DNA of 64,000 nucleotides. Origin: Harmothoe impar. Taxonomy: Eukaryota > Annelida > Polychaeta > Phyllodocida > Polynoidae. The notes under the pieces were generated by a model, which was given only the letters and a program-made list of their open reading frames with translations, was not told the DNA's origin and did not search any database. Shown in pieces: positions 1 to 13,521 of this stretch. The position numbers and the translations under genes are program-made. Each line of letters starts with the position of its first letter. Within the stretch, counting starts at the first letter, position 1. The stretch is from contig OX381709.1 in the NCBI GenBank assembly GCA_947462335.1, forward strand, positions 41,634,933 through 41,698,932, given 5' to 3'.

Positions 1-188
1 GACTGACCATTTGCAAGGTGAGTAGTATATAGCAACAGGGGTTTTAAGCAGCACTATCTGACCATTGTTAGGGTAAGTAGTATATGGGAAGAGGAAATAT
101 AAACAGGGCACAGTCTGGTCATTTGTAGAGTAAGTAGTATATGGCAACATGGGTTCTAAGCAGGGCAGTCTGACCATTGTTGAGTAGT
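1..188. repeat. Intronic ~60-bp tandem repeat (GTAAGTAGTATATG family)
   Basis: Three degenerate units, each with CTGACCATT, then GTAAGTAGTATAT, then a purine-rich stretch and AAGCAGGGCA. The same unit recurs at 1168-1225 and, as a long array, at 4586-5740. Confidence 0.75.
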
Positions 189-266
189 CTACCACCGGAG
201 TAATCTCGTCCATCTCGTGTGTAATGTGTTTTTTTTCAATAGACACAACTTGAGTCTCTTCCTAAC

Positions 267-1011
267 CTGTTCAGCGGCGTCCATATAGGAGGTGAGTTTG
301 GCGACGATGACCGGGGCGGAAGTGTTGAGTTCTTGCGCCCCCTGATAAGATACCAATGCACTATCCCGGAAACCCTGCTGGCGGGTCAGCTCCTCCATAC
401 TGGCATTATCTAGGCGTTCTGCCTGTTCCTCCATGAAGTGACCCTAGTAATATTAGAGATAAAGAATTACGTTTAATGATAGATTTCCTAATGTATCAAC
501 ATTATAGTATCGTGATATCGGGTGGTACGCCATCTTTATATTCAAATCACAATATTTATGCAACATAATTATGTGACCTTTAGTTTGTACACTTGCAATA
601 ATTACAGTTATTTCAACCAAGGACATTCCATCGACACACGTGTATACACTCGGAAAAAAATGGGCCTTAGTACAGCTAGGCGCACTTAGCTCCCTTTTCG
701 CAGTACATGTCACATAGTACTCACTATCGCTCTGAGTATCCCACCCACCTTGTCAAGTAGCCCCTGCACTGTCCTGTTGTATTCTGGTTCCGCCAGGGTC
801 AGGTTCTTTATGCCATCAGTGAGCACATCCAGGTGACCTTCAGAGAGGCCCAGGTCGGCTGAGGTCATGGAGATGTGGTCAGCTAGTACCTGCATCTGGG
901 AGTCTAGCATCTGCACCTCACCTATCATCTGTACCTGGGTCCAGTACTGGTCAAAGGTGACTTTCAGGGCTGTCGTGTCGTTACCCATAGAGAACTGACA
1001 CTCACTGCACA
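267..1011 (-). CDS. Laminin exons 27-28: start of long-arm coiled coil
   Basis: Exon 27 (749-1011) opens [11 protein letters not shown] and continues as a hydrophilic heptad-like stretch ([20 protein letters not shown]). Exon 28 (267-443) gives [20 protein letters not shown] and ends MDAAEQ at a GTTAGG donor. The Cys pair just after the last LE unit is where laminin chains cross-link at the coiled-coil start. No stop or LG domain is reached before the left edge of the window. Confidence 0.8.
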
Positions 1012-4000
1012 CTGTGGTTGAAGAAGATTACAGCTGAGTTCATTGGAAAATTGATGACGGCGTTCAAAAATTGTAAAGACAAACCGTACTCAAAGTGAGG
1101 TTTCTGATCAAATCATAGAGAATGATACATGTAACAACAAAAATCCAAATGTAAATCGTCATGTATAGAGTAATTGATATGGTGAGTAGTATATGACAAG
1201 TGGAACTATACGCAGGGCCTACAGACTTTCACTCCCTCCCTCCAGTTGGGAGACATCTTAATCGCATTATCAACCCACAAAACTGCTTTAGGTCCTTACT
1301 TGTACATCCGTTCTCTCCAAAGCCCACGTGGAGGAACTGACACTTTTCACACTGGCGTCCTGCTACCCCTGTCTTACACGCACACTGACCAGTGACTGTC
1401 TCACAGGCGGCTGTAGGGTCCACACTGCCCACCGCGTCACATGCACACTCTAGGTTAGACATAGAGAACACAATTGAATTTGGGATATGCTTTCTTCGCG
1501 ATCATGACGGAGTGATACTGCATATACGTTGAGATTAACTGTACATAACTCTAGTTTTTAGTGTACTTGATACTACGTTCGAGTGTAGTAGATTCAGGAA
1601 TATGATGTGCTAAGATATCCCGTAGACTGTTCTGGTAATGTAGTTATATTTAACTATATTTTCCTACATAATTATTTCACATTATCCTCTCCATCTTTAT
1701 CATATGGACTACAGCTATATATTGTACCTCCTCCTTTGATATGTCTTTAATTAAGATGCAATGTGAAACAATTGCTTTAAAAGAAAGGCACCATGTAATA
1801 TCCTATCTGACTTCACTTACCTTTGCATTCTAGGAGGGGCAGTCCCCAGAACCCGGTACTACACATGGTACACTTGGGTCCCTGTGCGTTAGCTTTACAC
1901 GTACACTGCCCGGCCTCGTTACACTGGGTGTCTGCACTGCCGAACACGTTACACTCACACGCCTTACAACCTAACCACAGGAGGCAACGAGTCACTCGAT
2001 TACTTTAATATATAAGAAAAGCTATTGTGTTCAACGGCAGAAATCGACGATAATGCGCTAATAACGAATGGATCAGAACTATCATATGAAGTTCACATGC
2101 CTACTACTGACTAGTGCATTGAACTGAGTTTTTTTTTGAGCGAAGGGGAACAGATTACATCGATTAACAACATTAATATTGTAATAACTCTTCATGTTGT
2201 TATATAACAATGTATGTATATGTGGTACAATAACATTGGAAAAGCCTTGCGTCTTTTTTCACCAGCAATAATAAGCAGGGAACAGAGGAAAAACGATGCT
2301 TATAATGACAAAGTGCTCCGCAATACCCCCAAACAAAGTCATAATGAGTTGTGCTTTTATCAAATCAATTCTTAACGTTTTCTTTTCATTCAATATCATA
2401 ACTGAGGTGCACTTAGGCAGGCAGATTGATAATCAACTCAAAACATGGTACATTGACCCAAGCTTTATTGCAGATGGGCAGCACAAATCGCAACATACAC
2501 AAGAAACAACCAAAGGCAAAGCGTTATCACATGCAACGTTTTTTTCACTTGCATCAAATGTACAGTAAGCATTGAAAGAACTGTTCGACTCTGATATGTT
2601 TGTAATTTCTACATTTAAGGCAAGGCCTAATCTCGAAAAGATGCTTCACAACAATGTGCTTGGCATTTTGCAGTAGAATTCATTTTAGATTTGAAACAGG
2701 ATTTGTTTGATGTGAAAGATTCAAATCTGCTGCATGCAACTGTATATGCCATGCGTCCAAAATCCATCATGGTTGCCACAAGAATTTTGTGGCTGCATAC
2801 GCCAGATTCGAATTGAGCATTCTCAAATGCCGAATTACAATAATCAAATTCTAAAAACAAGCGTACTGTTTAAAAAGGTTGACATATTTGCGAGGAAATA
2901 CCACAGTACTTCTAAACAGAATTTCTTGTTGCAGCAATATTCTATGCTACTTGCATTACTGTTGGCATTTGAAACGCAAGTATCAGACATGAATTAGAGA
3001 GGAAATTGTGTTATATTTCACAATACTCTGTTATTGTTAACATAAGCCTTACCGTTACCCGAACCTAAAATATAATTAAATGGCATTCGGAAAAGTGTTA
3101 TGACGGTTGGATTGGACTACGTACAACACCATGGTCTTCATACAATAGCTTAACATCCCCAGAAAAGGACAACATGTGATTGTTTATAGAAGTGATGATG
3201 AAAGGCATCACTCACTTCAGGCAGTGATGATGAAGGGCATCATTCATTACACACATGATGCTTGTGATAAATGTAATAGGTAAGTACCATGTGGTGTGCT
3301 TTGGTAAGGGACACGTATAAGGTACATAACAGGAATTCATATTCTATAAAGGGCATTACAATAGAAGGTTGGCTAACAAAGAGAACTATATCATGCATAC
3401 AACTTTACACTATGGATATTGAAACCTTCAGTTCGGTCCAATATGCCTAGGTACTAATGGGATACTAATGGGAATAAGTATTGTCATGCCACTATTGTCC
3501 TACCTTGAAAGCTCACGTTGGTGTAGCCGTAGTAATCCGGAAGGCAGGCATCACAGGTCCTGCCACCGACACCATCAAAACAGTCACACTGTCCAGTCTC
3601 ATGGTCACATACAGAGCTCCGGGAACCGGCCAGATCACACTCACACGCTGAAAGGTAGGGATCAAATAATAACATGTTGATCTGTAATGGACAGTACGTG
3701 GCAGGAATGCATACCCTATGTGTTGTGATAGAGTTTTCTTGGTTCAATGAGTGTTAAAGTGGCATTATCACCGAACGTATCCTACTCACAGTTCTAGTAC
3801 AGTTCTAGTCTACTATGTGGTTAAGTGTGAGTTGTGAGAATGCCCCTTTAAAGGCGCAGATCTCGGTACCCTCCAGTGGCAGTTAGAGTGGAGCCGGGAC
3901 AGGCACCATATTGTAATGTAATCAAATATCCGTTTGGAGGTCGTGAGATTATAGACCCCACGATTATGAAAGCCTGACTTAATGCCACATTCTCTACACT

Positions 4001-7000
4001 ACCCGCGTTAGAGGTGATGAAAGTTTATAATTACCTGGATCGATTCCCCATTTGGACACGATTGTACTATAGCCATACAAATACACACTATATCACATTG
4101 CTGACACCAATATATAGACACGTAATAACCACCTTGGAATACATTATATAAGGCCTAATCCACCAAGTGAGGACAGAGGCAATTATTGTCCATAGTCATA
4201 TAAGGTTGTAGTGTAACATTTGAGATCAATATCTATTCAACCAACACCACAATGTGTGCATGTGTGTATGCATGCTTTTTAAATTCACACTAGGTTACCA
4301 GTGGACCCACCTTTACAATCTTTATTCGTGGCGTTACCGTAGAAGCCATCGGTACAGTCCTGACAATTATGTCCTGTGGTCTGGTGTTGGCAGTCGAGGC
4401 ACTGCCCTGTCCTACTGTCACAGGTTAGGGCGTTACCGTTACAGTAACACATCTCACACTTCCCAAATGTAATCAGCTCTGGGTTACCGTAGTAATACAC
4501 GTCACATCTGAAAGGAATGAGGAATTAAATAAGAAAAAAACACACACTATATTATGAGTCTGCAAGGTAATTCTTAGCACTCACTGTGGCTAGAGGAAGT
4601 AGTAAGAAGTATATGACAAGAGGAATAGAGTCAGGCGCACAATCTGACCTTGTAAGTAGTATATATGACAAGAGGGCCTTTAAACTGGGTACACACACCT
4701 CTGACCATAAGTATTATAGGGCTTAGTAGGGACTGCGGCGTCCTGCACTGATAAGAGCTGAGATGACTTTTACAAGCCTGTGCCCTGTTTGTCCCCTATT
4801 TGTACCCATAGTAGTATGGCTTTTCAGTGGGTTTAACCTCAACTAGCAAAATTTAAAATGGCGGACCCACTGGGTATAGCTCCAGATTCCTAGATCACGA
4901 ACGGGACTTTGGTCAGGGTACAGTGCTCCCTATTGGTAGAGTAAGTAATATACGGAACTACACGTATTAGCAGCGCATACCATCTGGACATTTGAAGGGT
5001 TAGTAATATGACAAGATGGACTAAAAGCATGGCACACCGCCTGGCCATTGAAGGGTTAGTAGTATATCACAAGAGCGACTAAAGCATGGCACACCATAAT
5101 GTCCATTGAAAGGGTAAGCCTTACTCAGGGGTTTGGCAAGCAGTTTCAAAGTAGGGGCGACTGAGGGGTATTTTGACCCTTTTTCACCCCCTTTCACTTG
5201 ATCTTTTTGGTTTGACCTTTTTTGAATTTGGTGAAAAGTGGGGGGGGGGTATGCCCCCCCCCCCCCCCCGTCCCCCTCCAGTTGCCACGCCCCTGTAAGC
5301 TGTATATGGTTTGAATGACTAAACAGGGCACACAGTGCTGACTATTGGTAATAATATATAACGAGAGATACTATAAGCATGGCAGTGATGCCTATTGGAA
5401 GGGTAAGTAGTATATGACAAGAAGGACTTTAAGCAGGACACCCAGTCTGACGATTGTTTTCGCGTAAATAATTATGTGACAAGAGGGACTATGAGCATGG
5501 CACACAGCCTGGCCATTGATACGATAAGTAGTATGCATATAATTATGAGAAGAGGGACTATAATCAGAGTAAATAGTTTAATAATTAGTAGGGAAATAGT
5601 ATGTGGGAAGGGGGGGGGGGCATAAGCAGGGTACACAGTTTGATAGTTGGTCGAGAAGTAGTATATGACAAGAGGGGTATACGCAGTACTTAGCTTATTA
5701 TATGGCTAGTGTGCTATAAGCAGGGTAAACCAAGCCATTAACCAGGAAATCAGCCGTACACATTGAATACCTGTGATTAGGTGTATACCACATGACCAAC
5801 CTCTGAGCTCAACCCCCCCCCCCCCCCCCATTTAGCTGTAACTCCCTCATTATAATGCCTACAATGTATCCACAGATATTGATAACAACTCCTTACTTGT
5901 CGCACAGTGCCCCAGTGTAGCCGGGTGCACAGTAGAGACACTGGATCCGGCCTCGTCCCACCAGACAGGTGCCGTTAGCCACACGGGGCTCGTAGCATGG
6001 ACAGGGCAGGCAGTCATAGGGGGTGCCCATCTCTGCACTGCCATAGTAGCCCACACCACACACATCACAAGTAGGACCTGCAAAGTATACAGGAAACATA
6101 ATATACTGAGTGTTATAACACCTTACAGGTCGAGTCTGCAATGTATACAGGAATCACAATATACTGGGTGCTATAAATCCTCACAGATAGGGCTTGCACA
6201 TCTGGGAAAAGTATTTAGATACATGATTGTATATATGTAGCATGTGGTATATACTTGTACCTAGCTCCACGCCCGTTTTATGAATAATATGTTCAATGTA
6301 TGAAATCGTCTGAATATTACACGCACTTGGTAATTCATATCAGGTAGAGAGAATAGTTTGGATTGTTTCTTTTTTTTCCTTTTTATATTTACAAATAAAC
6401 ATACTTTAATACTGAAAAAGCTGGTTGACTCACCGGCAGTGTTATGTTTACAGTCTTTACACACGCCTGTGTCCGGGTCACACTCTGTAGCGTGGTTGTG
6501 ACACTTACACGGTCTGCACACCCCCAGGTAGGGGTGCGTGTCCACCTGCTGACGCATATAGCCTGTGCCACAACGCTGTATAGGGGGATAATAACGGTAT
6601 AATAATGATAAAATGACAATAAAGTTAAAAAAAAAGGTATTTAGGTTACTGACCCTACCTAGAAAACCAGGCCCGACCCTAGGCATTATTGTCCAATTTC
6701 TGGGTAGGCTATGTTTCAGGCATAAGAAAAAAAGGATCTGACCTTCCTAGTACCCTAGAGTATGGAGTAATTACCGGGATATTCCATTGCACGATACGTA
6801 ACACCACTGGGAGTAATGAAACTCCTACTGATGCTCTTTTATAAAAGATCAATATGGCAAAGGCAAACAGAGCAGCTCAGGTATTGAGTAAAGGGTTGTC
6901 TTACCTCACAGGACTGCCCTTCATAACCCGCCGGACACGAGCAGCTCTCTACCGACAACGCGGGGGGTCCAGGCCCCTCTGGGGAAGCCACCACAAAGCG

Positions 7001-10000
7001 GATGTCGCCAATACTGCAGAATTCAAAGGCATTATTAAGTATGTTATACACTCAATGAAAAGATGATCAAATCAAGGGGTGTCGGCGATTTTTTAAATTT
7101 CACTTAAGGGCTTTTGCTAAGCCTCATTGGTACTATATGAACCAATTTCTAGTCATTTGTATCAACATCCTCGGGTAAAACTTGTTTATGAGGTAAAACT
7201 AAATACATATATCGTGTACTACCAGTACTTTCTAATGACAATTCTGAATCCTGAATATGAAAATAATTACTTCTCTCTGTTCATAAAAAAAGCAGTACTA
7301 AATTTAAAGACGTTTGTTAATACTTGTCAATACTTGACAGAACCCACCTGGAGGTGTGCATCCTGTCATAGTAGGAGGCCGGTATGAGCACCATGAGAAC
7401 GTCCTGTAGGCCCACCAACAGCTCTCCGCGTGACGTATTCTCTGACGTACCCACCAGGCTCTCATCCGTCACCGTCACCGTCACCTCGGTAGTGTTATCC
7501 CTGGCCACTGGAGGGACACCCAGGTAGTACCTCTTCCCCTCGTGGTTAGACACTATAATCAATCTGTTATTCATCAAGGGCAGCCCCGTGCGGTCAGTGG
7601 CCGTGTAGTGGACGGTAAAATGAATGGTGTTCTCAAATAGAGCCACGAGGTTACCACGGAGGCCGTCTATGGGGGCCCAATACTGGCGGGGCTGCGAGCC
7701 CACCTCGGCCTGGGCCATGACGATGCCGCCTTGGTTTACTATGGAGAGTTCCATGATAACGGTGTCTTTCTCTGTGACGATGTTGAAGTTGGTGGTGGTA
7801 CGGTTACTGCCGGCCACGGGGATGGTGTGCTGTGGTGGTTTGTATTACCATTAGGAGGGATTATATTATTGAAGGATGGTATTCACGTAAAATAAGTGGC
7901 TTGGTATATGAAAGGCACATTTATTGGATCTTGGCAGTATCATATGGGATGATGCTATTGCAAAAGGTAAGATCGCAATGTATATAATACTACATGTATA
8001 CTATACATCATGTACTTTGAACTTATTTACCCCCATGTTTGTATAGGGCTTACAATTACAACTTAATCCAAATATCTAGTGGCACACATACTTTGCCATG
8101 ACACCCAGATACAATCCAATACAGGACGTCTTAAACACATTTATATTAATGAAACTTACGGTGACGAGATGCCAGGAGGAGCTCTGACACTGCTGGGTGA
8201 CCCCCATACACACACAGTCCAGGCACCCCAAGTGGTGCTCACCCTGGAGGAAGTATGTACCACCCTTACACCGGTCACAGTGCAGCCCTGCCGTGTTCTC
8301 CTAGCGATGGGTGGGAGGGCACAATACTTTCAGTTAACTGCTATCGTGGTAAAGTGATGAAGATCTATCCTTAAAACTTATGTTAATAATAATTAATATC
8401 CTAATGTCATTGTAATTATTATTCAAACTGGCCTAATTATAATCTAATAGAATAAGATCAATAAGGTTCTTAGCGTCAGTTATACTATGTAATATAGTGC
8501 TGTTTGGTTTTTATTTAACATGGCATATCCAGTCAACATTTTGTAAATGGAACAAAGACATTTCTAGAATTGTCTGCAGGTGGGAATAGAATGGATCAGC
8601 ATGGAAAGGGAATGAAATATAGAATTAGATGCTCTCTACCTTGCAGGGACACTGGCCGGAACGCACATTACACACGTCTGAGAGACTGCCCATTTCGTCA
8701 CAGTCACATGGGACACAGCCGGTCCAGGCAAATTTTTTGTAGCCAGGCAGACAGGTGACACACTTGGGGCCCTGCACCCCCGGCTTACAACGGCACTCCC
8801 CTGTGGTAGCGTTACACTGTAGGGATGCCGACCCTATTGGGTTACACTCACACGGCTGAATGATAAGATAAAAGGAACAATTGTGCCTCTACATGGGTAC
8901 CCGATATTTAGGCAGTGGCACCGTGTCGATTTTTAGCTATATAAGAACATAGAGAAGACCCCCTGTGAGTCGATTTTTATCCCCGATTTTCCTGTGTCCG
9001 TCGATTTTTAAAAGTGCCTAAAAGGGCCGTGTCGCCGTGTCGCCCGTGTCGATTTTTACCCATGTAGAGGCACACAATTGGAAATGTTTTCTGGTTTGAA
9101 TTTTTGTGCACTTTAGTCATGAATATAGTATTATGAATTATGAGAGTTCAGGGGTAAAGATGTGAAGTCTGGATGGATTGGGAAATGTGGTTATAATATC
9201 TCACCGATTGTCCTTAGTTTGGTAACCGAGTGAGCAGCCCATACTTTAAAAGTCAACCTATGTTCAAAATGCAATTAATACGAGAAACATGAGTATAGAA
9301 AGACCTTGTGTGATAAAGGAATATTTTCATAAATATATACCAACAGTTTATGTCCATATGTGATTTACAAGAATACATATAAGCTACTAATCACCATGTA
9401 TTGATACGACTTTTAAAAAAACATGTGCGTCTAAAATTGACTCACCTCACAGCCATGCTGGGCTGTCCAGTTCCAGTGGTTGAACATGCACTGGTCACAC
9501 TGTCTGCCTACAATATTGGGAGGGCAGACACAGTGGCCAGTCACACTATCACACACCTTGTAGTCAGAGCCGCACCCACATGCTGAAAATAAGTGACACA
9601 CCATGAGTCATATAAACCATGTGGTGTGAATATCAAATGATGAGAACAGGTAAATATACCAGTTTAACCGTTCAATGTATGATTAGTATTCCACTACAGG
9701 CTATTCCTCAGCTGCTTCTTAGGTGTGTTGGATAAAAACAAGAAAGTAAGTATAAAGGTTGCAAATTATGTGTTTTCTCCCCTAATTCTTTGTTTTCATA
9801 GCAAAGGGAAAAATGACAATGATAGGTGTCTAAATAGTATCAAGTCTTCATATAACGTTTTCTTATTATCATTATGTTTTATTATGTCCTCATTAAGATA
9901 CATGCGTGGAAGATAATTATGTGTCATAAAAAGGTCCTACTTACGTTGACAGCCACCTTCCTTCATGTTCCAGTACTCTAAGAGGCACTGATCACAGCGT

Positions 10001-13000
10001 CTGTCGCCGACCCCCGTGTTACAGTGGCATTGACCCCCGTAGGGGTCACATGTCGTATTGGACGTTGTCCCCAGGAAGTGACACTCACATGGTAAGACGC
10101 CACCCATGTAGTATGACGTCATAGAGAAAAACGTCGTCAGGCAATAGGATTCGTCTGCTGTACCCAAACTGATGGAATGAAAATAAGAATCAGATTAACA
10201 TGAATAGAGCAGTGCCTAACCGTAAGAAATTCGTGTTTTTCATATTTGTATAATGGATTATCAAAAAAGGTAAAGTTAGCGATGTGTTCAACCTTAAATG
10301 AAGTGGCTACAATATTGTGCCTATACATGGGGTCCCACACTTTTGACCGTGTCGCCGTGTCGATTTTAAGCCAGAGGGCCGTGTCGCTGGGTCGATTTTT
10401 ATTTATATTATAATGTACTAAGCCTTCAAAAAGGTGTCTGTGTCTGTCGATTTTTAAAAGGGCCGTGTCGCCCGTGTCGATTTTTAAAAGGGCCGTGTCG
10501 CCGTGTCGCCCGTCTCGATTTTTACCCATGTAGGGGCACAATATTATATGGTCTACATGTATTACCCTAGGTCGTTGTTTAGTACGTCACACTTGGTGTA
10601 GAATACGTCCGCCTCAGCGCCAATGGCTGCCGTACCGTTGGTGAACTCCCATGGCATGACAACCGCTTCATCCTATAGAGAAACGGATCACAATCTTGGT
10701 GTTTGTATGTGAATATTATTCATGTTCATAGTGTACATGAGAAGAAAGACGGCTGTAACGTTTTGCAAACACCCAATTCTACATATTGGAGAGCCTCAGC
10801 TCCCAACGAGCAATAATGCATTCGGAATGTATAGTAGTGCATCATTGGTGGACATCCTCACCAAGGGTCTACATTGTGTTTTTTTCCTAACGCTCTTCTA
10901 GTCAGATAACGGGTGGCATGTTAGTGGTGAGAGTGCGGCTTTAATGTAAATGCAGTGTAACTTACCAGTTTGAGTTTGTCGGTCACAGAGACCCTGATGG
11001 TGTAAGTCTTACCAGCCACCATGGTGAACTTGTGGTCGGTGCCATGCCCCACCTGGAGGTAGCACCAGGAGGCGGGGCAGGCGGGGAAGTGTAGGTCTGT
11101 GTTCACCGTAGGCACACCTACGTGGTAGAGGTCAAATATTGCTAAAACAAAGTTGTTATCAGAGAGGCTAACATATTAGTTACATTGTATTAAAGTTGTT
11201 ATTACCAGGGTCATTCTATGTTAGTTACACTGAGACATGACAACACAAAAAACAACCAGGTGGGGAACACACATTATATGCAGGGTCAATCTGATGGGTT
11301 CTATCCCCTCTCCCTTTTTCTTCTTTGAAGAAAGTCAGGTATAAATTTTTATACTAACCTACCATTGGCCATTTGGTCATTAGGGAGTGGTCATTTTTCA
11401 ACAACAGGGGGGGGGGTCGGTGGATTTTCGCGCGAGCGGGTCGAAATTTTTTTGGTCCCCCCCGCGGAAGGGGTCACAAATTTTTCGGTCCCCCCCCCTA
11501 GGCAGGTTGAAAATGAGCGCGGCCGACCCCCTTGAGCTATAGTAACGCGCGGGCTTTTTCGCTAAAAAGGGGTGTAATTTTTTTGGTCCCCCCCTCAAGA
11601 GGGGTCAAAAAATTTTTGGTCCCCCCCTTCAAGGGGTCCAAATTTCTTTGGTCCCCCCCCAAAATCCACCAACCCCCCCCCCCTGTTGTTAAAAAATGAC
11701 CACTCCCTTAGAACACTAGGAAATTCTAACATTATCACCTTTAGAAAATGCCTAGGTAATGTATACATGCACATAGCAGGAACATACACCTAGATGTGTA
11801 TCTTCTTGTTGTATGATTGATTCACAAGGCTTAAATTGCCTTTATTTATTCCGCTCATCGAAAAAGTCTGGTGGTTTTTGCAATAACACCGTCTGCCGGG
11901 CCAGTGCATTTCCTGCCAGGATAGATAAATTAAATTCAAATCAAATAAATAGAAATTATACAAAAATGGCATCAGCGATGGATGTCTGAATCGGACTGCT
12001 TTAACTCCCATATGACATAATAGTATTGTAGTCAGCTCTAAATATATCTGAATATCAATCTAATTTTAATGTCATCTATTTTCTATAGCTTCGTTGTTCA
12101 ATTCCAACGAAGTGCTATTTAACTGATAGATGGTCCTACTCATATTGCACTCCCCATGTGATGTGATCCTCCTGCTGAGGTGCAATAGGATCCCATCTTA
12201 GATAAAAACGACGGGACGTTTTGACAATATAAAGTATATCCATATTTCTATCACAAAAATAGCCAAATCCACGTGAGCAGACACCAAAATCAAGAATACA
12301 GTAGCCATCAACGATAACATTCATGAAAATGTCAACATATTGCCAAATTCCAGAAAGAAAGTTTCTGTATACAGGATATGTGCATTTTCATGGATTGTGT
12401 TGTTTGTCTTATCTATATTATACGCCCTGAAGAAACGACAAAGAGAATTGCACTTTGTTCAATCCTTACCTGAAGAGTCTAGAATAATACAAATGTTTCA
12501 TATATCGTATTGAGGCAGGTTTTACATACGGAAAACGTGTGAAAACAGACAAAATATAAAGCATCGCCACCTATACTATGCGAATGACGCTATTGCCATT
12601 TGCAATAAAGTCAACCCACAATTTGCGAGTCTACATTGTGGTATACATGTAGCTACTTTTGGGGGCTTTTTGTTTTGGCCCGATCTACCTACCATACATT
12701 TTGGACCATATTGTCTTAAATACACCTCCCTTTTTATACCGGTATCGTCTAATAATTATTCTCATTATTTTAGTCTGGTTTAAAGTATTATTAAAGTCTA
12801 CATATCATCCAGCTGCTTTAGCGTTACTCTGTCCAACATAATCAAAATTCAATATAGCGTCTGGTAGAATTAGTAGAATATCCAGCCAATCGAATGGCTA
12901 CTGTGGAGTGAAAGCCGACTCGACTTATCAAAGATGCAATTCAAGGAATAATCCAAAGGGTCATTTAAGATCAGTTATAATAATATCATCATAGTTATAT

Positions 13001-13490
13001 ACCAGTATAATAAAAAAGAAACCCGTCTGTATTACGAATAAAACAATTATTGTAATAATGTAAATTTTAACTGATGTCCCGTCATATAAAGTTTTAAAAC
13101 GTTATTTTGACGTAAAATAACGTGTTTCTTTTGTTAGCTGGGGTGTGACTGCACGGCACCTACCTGAGGCGAATATATAAGCGGACCCTGTGACGTTACG
13201 TCCAGCCTCGTACCTCAGGAGGAGGTAGAAACCAGCACGGAGGTTGGTGTTAGTCGGCATGGTGATGTACGTCAGCCCTGCCACCTGCGTAATACAGACG
13301 TGAAGTGAAGTAAGAACATGTATAATATAGCACTCCCGCAGCACGCAGATTAAGTGAGCGAAATTGATATTCATTTCCCTTTATAATATGTATGTATGTA
13401 TACATGTATGCATGTATGTATGTATGTATGTATGTATGTTCATGTGTGTATGTATGTATGTATGTATGTATGTATGTATGTATGTATGTA

Positions 13491-13521
<31 letters not shown>

